The notes: generated by a model from the letters alone, not told the origin. Positions 33,867-44,455 are shown, counted from the first letter of the stretch. The stretch: DNA of 64,000 nucleotides from Rhodovulum sp. MB263 (GCF_002073975.1 NZ_CP020384.1:2418001-2482000), one strand, 5' to 3'. A program made the numbers and translations.

Positions 33867-33999
33867 CTGCGGCTCCTGCTCTGGCATATCTGTCGGCCCC
33901 ATACCTAGTGCCGCACCCCGCGCTTTACCAGATAGCAGTTTTCCCCCCTGAGCGATTGGTCTAATCTGCCGCCCGATCATGCACCTGCCGAGGATATTC

Positions 34000-35118
34000 G
34001 TGCCCAGATTCGACCGATACCTTCTGGCGCAGCTGACCGTCCTGTTCGGCTTTTTCGCACTCGTTCTGGTCTCGGTCTACTGGGTCAACCGGGGCGTGTC
34101 CCTGTTCGACGACATCATCGGCGACGGCCAGTCGGCGCTGGTCTTCCTGGAATTCGCGGCCCTCACCCTTCCCAACGTGATCCGTCTCGTGCTGCCGGTC
34201 GCGGCCTTCGCGGCCACCGTCTACGTGATCAACCGGCTGACCAATGAAAGCGAGCTGGTGGTGATGCAGGCGCTCGGCTGCAGCCCCTGGAGGCTGGCGC
34301 GGCCGGTCGCGATCTTCGGTCTGCTGGTCGCGATCCCGATCTGCATTCTGACCCATTTCCTGGTGCCCGCCAGCCGCGCCCAGCTCGATCTGAGGCAAGC
34401 CGAGATCTCGCGCGATTTCACCGCCCGCTTCCTGTCGGCCGGGCAGTTCCTGCACCCGGCCGGGGGCATTACCGTCTTCATCCGCGACATCACCCGCAGC
34501 GGCGAGCTGAAGCAGATCTATCTGTCGGACGCCACCACCCCCGGCACCCGCGTCACCTATACCGCGAAGCGCGCCTTCCTCGTGCAAAGCGAGGACGGCC
34601 CGAAACTGGTGATGGTCGACGGCATGGCCCAATGGCTGCGCAAGGAGGACCGGCGGTTGTCGACCGCGACATTCGACGATTTCGCCTATGATATCAGCGG
34701 CCTGATCGGCTCTGCCCGGATCCGCCGCCCGTCGCTCGACGTCATGTCGACGCGCGATCTGCTGTTTCCGAGCCCCGAGCTGATCGAGGCCGCGGGCAAA
34801 TCCCGGGCGGTGTTCCTCTACGAGGGCCATGCCCGTACCGCGCAGGGGTTGCTGGCCGTGGCGGGCGCCCTGATCGGCTATGGGGCGCTCATGATCGGCG
34901 GCTTCTCGCGGTTCGGGCTCGGGCGACAGATCGGGCTTGCAATCACGCTGCTGATCGCGGTCAATTTCCTCAACAACACCGCCGCCGGCTTGGCCCAGCG
35001 CGACGCGAGTTACTGGCCCGTGACCTACCTGCCGCCGCTGGCCGGCATCGGGATCGGGCTCGGGCTGATCTGGCTGTCGGCGATGCGCCACCGCAGGCGG
35101 CGGGAGCGGCCGGCATGA
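34000..35118 (+). CDS. lptF: LPS export ABC transporter permease LptF
   Basis: 372 residues. Two or three N-terminal membrane helices (LLAQLTVLFGFFALVLVSVYW, LTLPNVIRLVLPVAAFAATVYVINRL) are followed by a periplasmic jellyroll region and three C-terminal helices, as in LptF/LptG. The coupling-helix region NESELVVMQALGCSPWRLARPV is typical. With LptG and LptB it extracts LPS from the inner membrane. I chose the GTG at 34000, which has GAGGA seven bases upstream and gives MPRFDRYLL; an in-frame ATG at 33979 without a ribosome site is the alternative. The stop overlaps the lptG ATG (ATGA, 35115-35118). Confidence 0.93.
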   Translation: MPRFDRYLLAQLTVLFGFFALVLVSVYWVNRGVSLFDDIIGDGQSALVFLEFAALTLPNVIRLVLPVAAFAATVYVINRLTNESELVVMQALGCSPWRLARPVAIFGLLVAIPICILTHFLVPASRAQLDLRQAEISRDFTARFLSAGQFLHPAGGITVFIRDITRSGELKQIYLSDATTPGTRVTYTAKRAFLVQSEDGPKLVMVDGMAQWLRKEDRRLSTATFDDFAYDISGLIGSARIRRPSLDVMSTRDLLFPSPELIEAAGKSRAVFLYEGHARTAQGLLAVAGALIGYGALMIGGFSRFGLGRQIGLAITLLIAVNFLNNTAAGLAQRDASYWPVTYLPPLAGIGIGLGLIWLSAMRHRRRRERPA

Positions 35119-36215
35119 CGCTGCATTTCTACATCGCGCGCAAATTCACGCTGTACCTGCTTGGGATCCTGGGCATCTTCGGGACCATCATGGTCCTGAT
35201 CAGCATGGTCGAGGAATTGCGGAATTTCGACCTCGGCCAGATCGGGGTCGGCGGCGCCCTGCATCTGGCCTTGCTGAAGGTGCCCGGCGATCTCTACACC
35301 ATCCTGCCCATGGTCACGGTGATGGCGACGGTGGCGCTGTTTCTGGCACTGGCCCGCAGTTCCGAGCTTGTCGTGACCCGCGCCTCGGGCCGCTCGGCGA
35401 TGCGCATTCTGGGCGCGCCGGTCGCGGTGGCGCTGGTCTACGGCGTGGTCGCGGTGGCGATCTTCAACCCGATCATCGCCGCCACCTCGCGCGAATATGA
35501 CAGCGTGTCTTCGGCCTACAAGGGCCGCGAGGCCAGCCTGCTCTCGGTCAGTTCCGAAGGGCTCTGGCTGCGGCAGGGCTCGCTTGCCGGACAGACCGTG
35601 ATCCGCGCCGCGCGGGCCGATGCCCAGGCCACGCGCTTCTACGACGTCACCTTCCTGGCCTTCGATGCAGAGGGCAATCCGGCCTGGCGGATCGAGGCCG
35701 AGGAAGCCCGGCTCCGCCCCCAGGGCTGGGACATCCGCAATGCCAAGCGCTGGAGCTTCGGGACCGGGATCGACAATCCCGAGGCCCGGGCGGTGGTCTC
35801 GCCGCAACTCGTGCTGCCCTCCGACCTGACCCTTGAACGCATCCGCGACAGCTTTGCCCGCCCGGCTGCGGTCGCGATCTGGGATCTGCCGACCTTCATC
35901 TCGGGGCTTGAGCGTGCCGGCTTCTCGGCGCTTCCGCAACGGGTCTGGTTGCAGATGGAACTGGCCATGCCCGCGGTGATGGTGGCGATGGTGCTGCTGG
36001 GCGCCGCCTTCACCATGCGCCATGTCCGCTTCGGCCGCACCGGTACGATGGTGATGATGGCCCTTGGCCTCGGTCTGGGGCTGTTCTTCCTGCGCAACTT
36101 CGCGCAGGTATTGGGAGAGAATGGCCAGATTCCCGTGGCCCTGGCGGCCTGGAGCCCGCCGCTTGCGGGAATTCTGCTGTCGCTCGGATTGCTGCTGCAC
36201 CTGGAGGACGGTTGA
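35115..36215 (+). CDS. lptG: LPS export ABC transporter permease LptG
   Basis: 366 residues with the same architecture as LptF: an N-terminal helix pair (LYLLGILGIFGTIMVLISMVEELRNF and LLKVPGDLYTILPMVTVMATVALFLAL), the RSSELVVTRASGRSAMRIL coupling region, a periplasmic beta-jellyroll (about 100-260) and C-terminal helices (ELAMPAVMVAMVLLGAAFTM, MALGLGLGLFFLRNFAQVLG). It pairs with LptF around the LPS-binding cavity. It overlaps lptF by four bases, and lptD begins in its stop codon (TGATG), so lptF-lptG-lptD are tightly coupled. Confidence 0.95.
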   Translation: MTLHFYIARKFTLYLLGILGIFGTIMVLISMVEELRNFDLGQIGVGGALHLALLKVPGDLYTILPMVTVMATVALFLALARSSELVVTRASGRSAMRILGAPVAVALVYGVVAVAIFNPIIAATSREYDSVSSAYKGREASLLSVSSEGLWLRQGSLAGQTVIRAARADAQATRFYDVTFLAFDAEGNPAWRIEAEEARLRPQGWDIRNAKRWSFGTGIDNPEARAVVSPQLVLPSDLTLERIRDSFARPAAVAIWDLPTFISGLERAGFSALPQRVWLQMELAMPAVMVAMVLLGAAFTMRHVRFGRTGTMVMMALGLGLGLFFLRNFAQVLGENGQIPVALAAWSPPLAGILLSLGLLLHLEDG

Positions 36216-38383
36216 TGCGGGCCCTTCTTGCCCTCGCCCTGACCACGGCCCTGACCACGGCAAGCCTGTCCTTGCCGGGGCGGCTTTGCGCCGAAGAGAC
36301 CGCCCGCCCGCCCGCGACCCTGATCGCCGACCGGATCGGGGTGGGCGATCTGCGCCAGCTGGTGGCCGATGGAAATGTCGAGGTGCTTTACGGCGAGACC
36401 CGGCTTTCCGCGTCGCGCATCGTCTATGACCGCGACGGCGAGACCCTGGCCATCGACGGGCCGCTCACGCTGACCACCGGGGCCGACACGTTATTCCTGG
36501 CCGACAGCGCCGAACTGTCGGCCGATATGACAGAGGGTATCCTGCGCTCGGCCCGGCTGGTTCTCGATCAGCAATTGCAGATCGCAGCCGCCGACATCCA
36601 GCGCATCGCCGGACGCTACAACCGGCTCGGCGAGACCGTCGCCTCGACCTGCAAGATCTGCGCGAATGGCGAGATGCCGCTCTGGCAGATCCGGGCCAGC
36701 CGCATCATCCATGACGAACAGGAAGGCCAGATCTATTTCGACAATGCCCGGCTCGAGGTCGCGGGCGTGCCGGTCTTCTATCTGCCGCGGCTGCGCATCC
36801 CCGACCCCTCGCGCAAGCGCGCCACGGGCTTCCTGACGCCCTCGACCCGATTCACCGACCAGCTCGGGACCGGCATCAAGATCCCCTATTTCATCGAGCT
36901 GGGGCCCTCGCAGGACCTGACCCTGACGCCCTATATCTCTTCCAGCCGCACCAGAACGCTGGAACTGCGCTATCGCCGCGCCTTCACCAATGGCGAGATC
37001 GAGATCAACGGCGCGGTCTCGCGCGACGACATCCTCAAGGATGAGACCCGGCATTACCTCTTCGCCGAAGGCAGCTTCGAGCTGCCGCGCGACTTCAAGC
37101 TCGAGTTCGACATCGAGACGGTGTCGGACCGGGCCTATCTGCTCGATTACGGCTATTCCGAGCAGGACCGGCTGGAAAGCTCGGTCGAAATCAGCCGCGC
37201 CCGGCGCGACGAGCTGATCCGGGCCGAGATCGGCTATCTCGAGACGCTGCGCGACTCCGAAAGCAATTCCACCATTCCGTCGATCGCCGGCGATGTCGAA
37301 TACCGCCGCCGCGTCGCCCCCGCCCTGCTCGGCGGCATGGCCACGCTCAGCTTCTCGGCCGACGCGCTGCACCGGAATTCGGACGATCCCAATGACGGGC
37401 CCGATTTCGACAGCTATGGCGACGGCATGGACATGGCGCGCCTGACCATCGACGCGGACTGGCGCCGCGACTGGATCCTCGACAATGGCATGGTGCTGGC
37501 CGCGCTTGGCGGGATCACGCTCGACCATTACGAGATCGGCGATGACGCGGTCTATGGCGGCAGCCAGACCCGGCTGACCCCCGGCGCCGCGGTCGAGCTG
37601 CGCTGGCCGCTGGTCAAGGCCGCCGCCGATGGCAGCGCCCAGGTGCTGGAGCCGGTGATCCAGCTGGCCTGGAGCCACGCGGATGATGGCGAGATCCCGA
37701 ACGAGGACAGCGTCCTGGTCGAGTTCGACGAAGGCAACCTGTTCTCGATGTCGCGCTTTGCCGGGGAGGATGCGCGCGAGACCGGGCTGCGCCTCAATGC
37801 CGGGCTGGGCTGGACCCGCTATGCCGCCAGCGGCTGGGCGCTCGGGCTGACCGTCGGGCGGATCTGGCGGGCCGAGGACAGCGACCAGTTCGCCAGCGGC
37901 TCGGGGCTCGACGGCAGCAGCTCGGACTGGCTGACGGCGGTCAAGCTCGATTTCGGCAGCGAGGTCAGCATGACCAACCGCGCGGTCTTCGACGACGCCT
38001 TCGAGCTGACCAAGAACGATCTCAGGATCGATTGGGAAAAGGACGCCTTCGATATCGGCTCGAGCCTGCTCTGGATCGAGGCCAACCCGTCGGAAGATCG
38101 CCTCTCGGACCGCTCGGAATGGCTGGTCGATGCCGCCTACGACTTTCACCGGAACTGGACCGGCAAGGCCAACTGGCGCTACGATTTCGTCGCCGACGAG
38201 GCCGCCAAGGCCGGGATCGGGCTCGAATACAGCAATGAATGCATCAGCGTGGATGTTTCCCTCTCGCGCCGCTTCACCTCGTCCACTAATGTGAACCCGT
38301 CCACCGATTTCGACCTCACGGTCTCACTGGCCGGGTTCGGGTCGCGTGGCAAGAGCGGCGGCGCGCGGCGATGCATGCGCTGA
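36215..38383 (+). CDS. lptD: LPS-assembly protein LptD (OstA)
   Basis: 722 residues. A signal peptide (MRALLALALTTALTTASLSLPGRLCA) precedes an OstA/LptA-like beta-jellyroll (ATLIADRIGVGDLRQLVADGNVEVLYGETRLSASRIVYD) and the large C-terminal outer-membrane barrel (FLTPSTRFTDQLGTGIKIPYFIEL is a family landmark). Cysteines in TCKICANG and near the C-terminus (NECISV, RRCMR) could form disulfides like those needed in E. coli LptD. It inserts LPS in the outer leaflet. The ATG at 36215 shares bases with the lptG TGA and follows GGAGGACGG. surA, its folding factor, is next. Confidence 0.94.
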   Translation: MRALLALALTTALTTASLSLPGRLCAEETARPPATLIADRIGVGDLRQLVADGNVEVLYGETRLSASRIVYDRDGETLAIDGPLTLTTGADTLFLADSAELSADMTEGILRSARLVLDQQLQIAAADIQRIAGRYNRLGETVASTCKICANGEMPLWQIRASRIIHDEQEGQIYFDNARLEVAGVPVFYLPRLRIPDPSRKRATGFLTPSTRFTDQLGTGIKIPYFIELGPSQDLTLTPYISSSRTRTLELRYRRAFTNGEIEINGAVSRDDILKDETRHYLFAEGSFELPRDFKLEFDIETVSDRAYLLDYGYSEQDRLESSVEISRARRDELIRAEIGYLETLRDSESNSTIPSIAGDVEYRRRVAPALLGGMATLSFSADALHRNSDDPNDGPDFDSYGDGMDMARLTIDADWRRDWILDNGMVLAALGGITLDHYEIGDDAVYGGSQTRLTPGAAVELRWPLVKAAADGSAQVLEPVIQLAWSHADDGEIPNEDSVLVEFDEGNLFSMSRFAGEDARETGLRLNAGLGWTRYAASGWALGLTVGRIWRAEDSDQFASGSGLDGSSSDWLTAVKLDFGSEVSMTNRAVFDDAFELTKNDLRIDWEKDAFDIGSSLLWIEANPSEDRLSDRSEWLVDAAYDFHRNWTGKANWRYDFVADEAAKAGIGLEYSNECISVDVSLSRRFTSSTNVNPSTDFDLTVSLAGFGSRGKSGGARRCMR

Positions 38384-38411
38384 TGAGGCAGAAGAATAAC
38401 GGAGGACAGGC

Positions 38412-39644
38412 ATGATCCGACGCGTTGGCCTGGCGGTTGCGGCCGCGGCGATCCTGGTGCTGACCGGCGCCGATGACGGCAGGGCACAGCAGGGCGGCCC
38501 CTTCGCCCCGCGGCTCTATGTCAACGACACGGCGATCACCAATTACGAATTCGAGCAGCGGGTCCGGTTCCTGCGCCTGCTGGGCAACCCGCCCCGGATC
38601 GAGAAGGTCGCGCTTGACGGTCTGATCGACGACCGGCTGAGGATGGACGAGGCCAAGCGGCTGGGCGTCTCGGTCAGCGAAGAGGCGCTGCAGGAAGGCA
38701 TGGAGGAATTCGCCGCGCGCGGGGATCTCGATATCGACCAGTTCGTGGCGGTGATCGGCGAGGCCGGGGTCTCGAAAGAAAGCTTCCGCGATTTCGTCAA
38801 GGCCGGTCTGGCCTGGCGCGAGGTGGTGCGCAGCAAATACGGGCCCCGCACGCAGGTGACCGATGCCGAGATCGACCGCGCGGTGCAGTCGGCCGCAGGC
38901 GGCAGTGGCGGCACGGCCGGCACCCAGGTGCTGTTGTCCGAGATCGTGCTGCGCGCCGATACCCCGGATTACCGGCGCGATGCGTTGGCGCTGGCGCGCC
39001 AGCTGAGCGGCTCGATCAACAGTGCCGACGCCTTTGCCGCTGCGGCGCGCAAGTATTCGGTGTCGCGCTCGCGCGATCAGGGCGGCCGCATGGGCTGGAT
39101 GCCGCTGTCGAAACTGCCGCCCTCGATCGCCGGTCAGGTCCTGGCGCTGGGACCGGGCAAGGTCTCGGAACCGGTCGAGATGGACAATGCCATCGTGCTG
39201 TTCCAGCTGCGCTCTGTGCGCGAGGGCAAGGCCCAGGGCCAGAAGGCCATTGCCGTCGATTATGCGATCTTCACCATCCCCGGCGGCACGCTGGCCGAGG
39301 CGATGAAGGTGCGGATGCGGGCCGATACCTGCGACGATCTTTACGGCGTGGCCCGCGGCCTGCCGCCCGAACGGCTGCTGCGCGAGACCCGGCCGGTGGC
39401 CGACCTGCCCCCGGACCTGGCGCAGGAGCTTGCCAAGCTCGACGAGAACGAAGTGTCCTACGGGCTCAGCTCGCCTGCGGCGGCGTCGGTGCTGATGCTC
39501 TGCGGCCGGACCCCGGATCTGGCAGACCGGGGCGGCATCGACCGCGAAGCGGTGCGGCGGCAACTGTTCGGTCAGCGTCTGGCCGGCTATGCCGACAGCT
39601 ATCTCGCCGAACTGAAGGCCGACGCCATCATCCGCGAGCCATGA
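38412..39644 (+). CDS. surA: SurA-like periplasmic chaperone / peptidyl-prolyl isomerase
   Basis: 410 residues with a signal peptide (MIRRVGLAVAAAAILVLTGADDGRAQ), a SurA N-terminal domain (LYVNDTAITNYEFEQRVRFLRLLGNP, KVALDGLIDDRLRMDEAKRLGVSVSEEALQEGMEEFA), and a parvulin domain around 170-275 (VLLSEIVLRADTP, AAARKYSVSRSRDQGGRMGWMPLSKLPPSI). The second parvulin unit of E. coli SurA is not clearly present. It escorts outer-membrane proteins such as LptD to the Bam complex; its place between lptD and pdxA is the conserved proteobacterial order. Its stop overlaps the pdxA ATG by four bases. Confidence 0.92.
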   Translation: MIRRVGLAVAAAAILVLTGADDGRAQQGGPFAPRLYVNDTAITNYEFEQRVRFLRLLGNPPRIEKVALDGLIDDRLRMDEAKRLGVSVSEEALQEGMEEFAARGDLDIDQFVAVIGEAGVSKESFRDFVKAGLAWREVVRSKYGPRTQVTDAEIDRAVQSAAGGSGGTAGTQVLLSEIVLRADTPDYRRDALALARQLSGSINSADAFAAAARKYSVSRSRDQGGRMGWMPLSKLPPSIAGQVLALGPGKVSEPVEMDNAIVLFQLRSVREGKAQGQKAIAVDYAIFTIPGGTLAEAMKVRMRADTCDDLYGVARGLPPERLLRETRPVADLPPDLAQELAKLDENEVSYGLSSPAAASVLMLCGRTPDLADRGGIDREAVRRQLFGQRLAGYADSYLAELKADAIIREP

Positions 39645-40624
39645 CCGACCTGCCCATCGCGCTGAGCTGCGGCGAGCCGGCCGGGATCGGCCCCGAGATC
39701 GCGGCCCGCGCCTGGCAGAGCCTCGGCGCGCGGCTGCCCTTCTTCTGGATCGGCGATCCCCGGCACCTGCCCGAGGGAACGCCGCATGCCGAGATCCATG
39801 CGCCCGCCGAGGCGATGCATGTGGCTGCGACCGCGCTGCCGGTGCTGCGCCTGCCCTTCCCCGCCCCGGCCGTTCCGGGCCGCCCCGACACGGCCAATGC
39901 GGCGGGCGTGATCGAGGCCATCGCCCGCGGCGTGGCGCTGGTGCAGGAGGGCAAGGCGGCCGCTCTTTGCACCGCGCCGATCCACAAGAAGGCGCTGCAG
40001 GACGGGGCAGGCTTTCCGCATCCTGGCCATACCGAATATCTGGCCCATCTGGCCGGGGTCCGGCGGGTGGTGATGATGCTGGCGGCGCCCGCGCTGAAGG
40101 TGGTGCCGGTGACCATCCATATCCCCCTGAGCGAGGTGCCGCGGGCGCTGAGCGCCGATCTGCTGGACCAGAGCCTGAGGATCACGCAGACCGCGCTGAT
40201 CCGCGATTTCGGGATCGAGAGCCCGCGCCTGGCGGTCGCAGGTCTCAACCCCCATGCCGGAGAGGGCGGCGCGATGGGCGGCGAGGAAATCTCGCTGATC
40301 GCTCCGGTGCTGGAGCGGCTCCGGGCCGAGGGCATGCGGATCGAGGGACCGCTCTCGGCCGACACGATGTTTCACCCAGAGGCGCGGGCGCGCTATGACG
40401 TTGCGGTGGCGATGTATCACGATCAGGCGCTGATCCCGATCAAGACGCTGGATTTCGCGGGAGGTGTGAACGTGACGCTGGGCCTGCCCTTCATCCGCAC
40501 ATCGCCCGATCACGGTACCGCCTTCGACATCGCGGGCACCGGCCGGGCCGATCCGTCGAGCCTGATCGCTGCGCTGAAGCTGGCGCGCGAGATGGCGCTG
40601 ACACGCGCGGCGGGACGGCACTAG
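39641..40624 (+). CDS. pdxA: 4-hydroxythreonine-4-phosphate dehydrogenase
   Basis: 327 residues, matching PdxA. It oxidises 4-phosphohydroxy-L-threonine in the DXP-dependent pyridoxal phosphate pathway. Landmarks: [18 protein letters not shown] at the N-terminus, [38 protein letters not shown] and the metal/substrate region [21 protein letters not shown] with the C-terminal [23 protein letters not shown]. Metal-binding histidines occur in each of the last three. It overlaps surA by four bases and precedes rsmA after 80 bases, the conserved surA-pdxA-rsmA order. Confidence 0.96.
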   Translation: MTDLPIALSCGEPAGIGPEIAARAWQSLGARLPFFWIGDPRHLPEGTPHAEIHAPAEAMHVAATALPVLRLPFPAPAVPGRPDTANAAGVIEAIARGVALVQEGKAAALCTAPIHKKALQDGAGFPHPGHTEYLAHLAGVRRVVMMLAAPALKVVPVTIHIPLSEVPRALSADLLDQSLRITQTALIRDFGIESPRLAVAGLNPHAGEGGAMGGEEISLIAPVLERLRAEGMRIEGPLSADTMFHPEARARYDVAVAMYHDQALIPIKTLDFAGGVNVTLGLPFIRTSPDHGTAFDIAGTGRADPSSLIAALKLAREMALTRAAGRH

Positions 40625-40704
40625 GCCATGCGACCGATGCCGGGGGTTTGCCACCCCCGGACCCCCGGCGGGTATTTTCGCCAAGAAGAAGAAAGGGCGC
40701 GGGC

Positions 40705-41553
40705 ATGAGCACGATCGACGGATTGCCGCCGCTGCGCGAGGTGATCTCGGCGCATGAGCTGTCGGCCAAGAAGGCGCTGGGACAGAATTTCCTGCTGGAT
40801 CTGAACCTGACCGCGAAGATCGCGCGGGTGGCGGGAGATCTGCGCGAAACCGATGTGCTGGAGGTGGGCCCCGGCCCCGGCGGGCTGACCCGGGGCTTGC
40901 TGGCCGAGGGCGCGCGGCGCGTGCTGGCAGTGGAGAAGGATGCGCGCTGTCTGGCCGCGCTGGCCGAGATCGCCGCGGCTTATCCGGGACGTCTGGAGGT
41001 GGTGAATGGCGATGCGCTGGCCATCGATCCGCTGGCCCATCTGGTGGCGCCGGTGAAGATCGTCGCGAACCTGCCCTATAATGTCGGGACCGAGCTTCTG
41101 GTGCGCTGGCTGACCCCCGCGGTCTGGCCGCCTTTCTGGTCGAGCCTGACGCTCATGTTCCAGAAGGAAGTGGCGGAACGGATCGTGGCCGAGCCGGGCA
41201 GCAAGGCCTATGGACGGCTTGCCCTCCTGGCGCAATGGCGGGCGGAGGCGCGGATCGCGCTGCGGCTGCCGCCCGAGGCCTTCACGCCGCCGCCCAAGGT
41301 TTCCTCGGCCGTGGTGCATCTGACCGCCCTGCCCCGCCCGCGTTTCGAGGCCGATCCGGCGGTGCTGGAACGTGTGGTCGCCGCCGCCTTCGGGCAAAGG
41401 CGCAAGATGCTGCGGTCGAGCCTCAAGGGTCTTGCGCCGGATATCGAGGATCTGTTGCGCCAGGCAGGCATCGCCCCGACCGAGCGTGCCGAGCAGATCC
41501 CGCTCGAGGGCTTTTGCGCGCTGGCAAGGGCGCTGGCGAAGGCCCGGTCTTAG
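40705..41553 (+). CDS. rsmA: 16S rRNA (adenine1518/1519-N6)-dimethyltransferase RsmA (KsgA)
   Basis: 282 residues. The methyltransferase core is clear: [14 protein letters not shown] before the SAM loop [30 protein letters not shown], and the catalytic [14 protein letters not shown] (NLPY motif). The C-terminal domain [15 protein letters not shown] is typical. It dimethylates two adjacent adenines of 16S rRNA late in 30S assembly. The ATG at 40705 ([14 protein letters not shown]) follows GAAGAAAGGGCG; an ATG 19 codons upstream lacks support. It ends the lptF-rsmA cluster and converges on the DUF4167 gene. Confidence 0.96.
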   Translation: MSTIDGLPPLREVISAHELSAKKALGQNFLLDLNLTAKIARVAGDLRETDVLEVGPGPGGLTRGLLAEGARRVLAVEKDARCLAALAEIAAAYPGRLEVVNGDALAIDPLAHLVAPVKIVANLPYNVGTELLVRWLTPAVWPPFWSSLTLMFQKEVAERIVAEPGSKAYGRLALLAQWRAEARIALRLPPEAFTPPPKVSSAVVHLTALPRPRFEADPAVLERVVAAAFGQRRKMLRSSLKGLAPDIEDLLRQAGIAPTERAEQIPLEGFCALARALAKARS

Positions 41554-41569
41554 GCCGGAAACCGGCATG

Positions 41570-41595
41570 AAAAAGGCGGCGCAGGGCGCGCCGCC
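41570..41595 (-). terminator. Intrinsic terminator of the speB-DUF4167 transcription unit
   Basis: Perfect eight-base arms GGCGGCGC and GCGCCGCC (41575-41582, 41588-41595) around five bases, followed on the minus strand by TTTTTCATGC. It lies 47 bases past the DUF4167 stop and 17 bases past the convergent rsmA stop. Confidence 0.88.
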
Positions 41596-41642
41596 GATCA
41601 GTCTTGTCCCGCCATCACTCTGGCGCGGTCACCCTGCTGCAG

Positions 41643-42323
41643 TCACTCTGCCGCAGGGGCCTCGCGTTGGGAGTCCGAGGGCTCCGGGGCTTCGGCGGAA
41701 GCGTCATTGCCGTCCCGCTTGCGCGCGCGCGATTTGGCTTCGTCCGGTTTGCCGTCGCCCGATTTCCCCTCGCCGTCGCTGCCCGGCTCGGCATCGGCCG
41801 CCTCGCCTTTCGGCTTGACCGCGCGCGGCTTGCGGGGACGACGCGGTTTCGGCGTCGGTTTTTCCTCGGGGGTTTCGACCAGGGTGCTTTCCCGTCCGTC
41901 ATCGCCGGCCATGTCGATGACATCGGCACCACCACTGGAACTGGAACCGGAGCTTGGCTGGCTCACCGGCTGCTCGCCCTCATCGGTATTCGTGTTGGTC
42001 TGAGGTTGCTCGTCCCGGTCGCGGTTGCGGGGCTGTTGGGGCTGCTGGGCTTCCTGCTGCTCGCGCCGGGCCTCCTGCTCGCGCTGGGCCTCGCCCAGCA
42101 GGCGTGCGTAATGCTCGGCATGCTGCTGGAAATTCTCGGCGGCGACCCGGTCATTGGCCAGCTGGGCATCGCGTGCGAGCTGGTTGTATTTCTCGATGAT
42201 CTGTTGCGGCGTACCGCGCACTTTCCCCTCGGGGCCCGAACTGTCGAAGACCCGATTGACAATATTGCCCATCGAGCGCGAACGGTTCGACTTGGAGCGC
42301 GAACGTGACTTGGACGGTCTCAT
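41643..42323 (-). CDS. DUF4167 domain protein with low-complexity acidic/basic tail
   Basis: 226 residues. The first 75 or so form the DUF4167 domain: MRPSKSRSRSKSNRSRSMGN, NIVNRVFDSSGPEGKVRGTPQQIIEKYNQLARDAQLANDRVAAENFQQHAEHYARLL. The rest is disordered, with a Gln/Glu/Arg-rich coiled stretch (GEAQREQEARREQQEAQQPQQP) and then mixed Lys/Arg and Glu/Asp blocks. The Arg/Ser-rich start suggests nucleic-acid or ribosome binding; no function is established. The ATG at 42323 starts exactly at the conserved N-terminus. It sits downstream of prmC across a 237-base gap, a conserved alphaproteobacterial neighbourhood. Confidence 0.88.
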   Translation of the reverse strand: MRPSKSRSRSKSNRSRSMGNIVNRVFDSSGPEGKVRGTPQQIIEKYNQLARDAQLANDRVAAENFQQHAEHYARLLGEAQREQEARREQQEAQQPQQPRNRDRDEQPQTNTNTDEGEQPVSQPSSGSSSSGGADVIDMAGDDGRESTLVETPEEKPTPKPRRPRKPRAVKPKGEAADAEPGSDGEGKSGDGKPDEAKSRARKRDGNDASAEAPEPSDSQREAPAAE

Positions 42324-42560
42324 GCGTGTTCTAGTTTCCAGCCTAGTGGTGGTATCTCTGGACAGGGCCACGCGTCTTTTTGCGCGGTTCAAAAATGAAC
42401 CCCTGTCGACCTTTTTTGGCTTGTCTAGCGCGAGCGGCGCCTTCACGGCGCTCCGCCAACGCTCTCTTGAGTAAACACGGGCCGAGGACGCTGGCAAGAG
42501 GTAAATACACCAATTGCGGCCATTTGACGAGGGCCGCGCGCGGCACGCAACATTTTGACG

Positions 42561-43406
42561 TCACGTCCCCGATGCCGCAACGCGGGTCTCGACAACCCGG
42601 TGTCTGCCATCCAGATCGGGCAGCACCGCCAGGATTTCAAGACCGGCCGCCGCAAAGATGCCCGACACCGCCTGCGCCTGGGTCGGGCCGATCTCGACCA
42701 GAAGCCGCCCGCCCGGCGCAAGCCGCGCGCGCGCGCCGGCAGCAATGGCGCGATAGGCCGAGAGCCCGTCGCCGCCATCGGTCAGCGCCCCGCGCGGCTC
42801 ATGAGCAAGCTCGGGAGCAAGGCCCGACATCTCGGCTTCGGCGATATAGGGCGGGTTCGAGACGATGAGATCGAAGCGGCCCTCGACCACCTGATACCAG
42901 TCCGACAGCAGGAACCGCGCGCCCGCCACGCCCAGCCGCCCGGCATTCCCGCGCGCCACGGCCAGCGCCGCGGCCGAGATGTCGGTGCCGAGCCCAAAGG
43001 CCCCGGGGCGTTCGGACAGCAGCGTCAGCAGGATGCAGCCCGAGCCGGTGCCAAGGTCCAACATATTGGAAAACGGGACGGAAAGTGCTGCCTCGATCAG
43101 AATCTCGGTTTCCGGGCGGGGGTCGAGCACATCGCGGGTGACGCGGAAATCGCGGCCCCAGAAGGCGCGGAGCCCGACGATATGCGAGACCGGCTCATGC
43201 GCCTCGCGGCGGAGCAGTGCGGCCTCGAACCGGGCCCGGGCCGCGGCCGGAACCGGCTCGGGCAGAACGAGGGTCAGCCGCCCCGGGGCGATCTCCAGCG
43301 CATGGGCCAGAAGCCGCCGGGCATCGCGCTGGGGATCGCGGATGGCGGCCGCGCGCAGCCGGGCGATGGCCGCGGTCAGCAGGACGGCGCCGGTGGCGGC
43401 GCTCAT
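42561..43406 (-). CDS. prmC: Peptide chain release factor N5-glutamine methyltransferase
   Basis: 281 residues. An N-terminal helical domain ([20 protein letters not shown]) precedes the SAM-binding core [22 protein letters not shown] and the catalytic [12 protein letters not shown] (NPPY), which orients the glutamine amide. It methylates the GGQ glutamine of release factors. Its ATG overlaps the prfA stop (ATGA, 43403-43406), which couples the enzyme to its own substrate gene. Confidence 0.96.
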   Translation of the reverse strand: MSAATGAVLLTAAIARLRAAAIRDPQRDARRLLAHALEIAPGRLTLVLPEPVPAAARARFEAALLRREAHEPVSHIVGLRAFWGRDFRVTRDVLDPRPETEILIEAALSVPFSNMLDLGTGSGCILLTLLSERPGAFGLGTDISAAALAVARGNAGRLGVAGARFLLSDWYQVVEGRFDLIVSNPPYIAEAEMSGLAPELAHEPRGALTDGGDGLSAYRAIAAGARARLAPGGRLLVEIGPTQAQAVSGIFAAAGLEILAVLPDLDGRHRVVETRVAASGT

Positions 43407-44455
43407 CCCTCCATCTCGGCCAGCATCGTCGCCTGATCGTCGGCGATCAGCGCGTCGATCACTTCATCGAGATCGCCCGCGAGGATCTGCTCGAGCCGGT
43501 AAAGCGTGAGGTTGATGCGGTGGTCGGTCATCCGCCCCTGCGGGAAGTTGTAGGTGCGGATGCGTTCCGAGCGGTCGCCCGAGCCGACCTGGGCCTTGCG
43601 GGTAGCGGCGCGTTCATCTGCGGCTTTCTGACGCTCCAGATCGAAAAGCCGCGCCCGCAGCACCGCCATGGCGATGGCCCGGTTCTGGTGCTGCGATTTT
43701 TCCGAGGAGGTGACGACTATGCCCGTCGGCAGGTGGGTGATGCGCACCGCCGAATCGGTGGTGTTCACATGCTGCCCGCCCGCGCCCGAGGCGCGCATCG
43801 TGTCGATCCGGATGTCCCCGGCCGGAATGTCGATATCGACGTCCTGCGCCTCGGGCAGCACGGCGACGGTCGCGGCCGAGGTGTGGATGCGGCCACCCGA
43901 TTCCGTGGCTGGCACGCGCTGGACGCGGTGCACGCCGGATTCGTATTTGAGGCGCGCGAAGACGCCCTCGCCCTGCACATTGGCGGTGACCTCCTTGATC
44001 CCGCCAAGCTCGGTCTGGTTTTCCTCGAGGATCTCGAAGCGCCAGCCCTTCGCCTCGGCATAGCGCTGATACATCCGCAGCAGATCGCCCGCAAACAGCG
44101 CCGCCTCCTCGCCGCCGGTGCCGGGGCGGATCTCGACGATGGCGGGGCGGGCATCAGCCGCGTCCCTGGGGAGAAGCGCGATCCGAAGCGCCTGTTCCAG
44201 TTCCGGCAGGCGCGCGCGCAAGTCGGGCAGCTCTTCCTCGGCCAGCGCGCGCATCTCGGGGTCTTTCAGCATCGCCTCGGCAGTGTCGATATCCGACAGC
44301 AGCCCGCGATATGCCTCGATCTCGGCGACCACGGGTTTCAGCTCGGCATATTCGCGGCCGAGCTGCGCGAAATCGCCCCCTGCGCCTTCGGCAAGCCGGG
44401 CTTCGAGATAGCCGAAGCGGCGCGAGATCTGTTCAAGTTTGTCTAGCGGGACCAT
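43403..44455 (-). CDS. prfA: Peptide chain release factor 1
   Basis: 350 residues. The catalytic loop reads [28 protein letters not shown], with GGQ reaching the peptidyl-transferase centre. The codon-recognition region ([22 protein letters not shown]) also has the expected sequence, and the N-terminal helical domain contains the long [27 protein letters not shown] segment. It ends translation at UAA and UAG. prmC overlaps its stop by four bases; the DUF1499 gene ends 31 bases upstream of the prfA start on the same strand. Confidence 0.97.
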   Translation of the reverse strand: MVPLDKLEQISRRFGYLEARLAEGAGGDFAQLGREYAELKPVVAEIEAYRGLLSDIDTAEAMLKDPEMRALAEEELPDLRARLPELEQALRIALLPRDAADARPAIVEIRPGTGGEEAALFAGDLLRMYQRYAEAKGWRFEILEENQTELGGIKEVTANVQGEGVFARLKYESGVHRVQRVPATESGGRIHTSAATVAVLPEAQDVDIDIPAGDIRIDTMRASGAGGQHVNTTDSAVRITHLPTGIVVTSSEKSQHQNRAIAMAVLRARLFDLERQKAADERAATRKAQVGSGDRSERIRTYNFPQGRMTDHRINLTLYRLEQILAGDLDEVIDALIADDQATMLAEMEG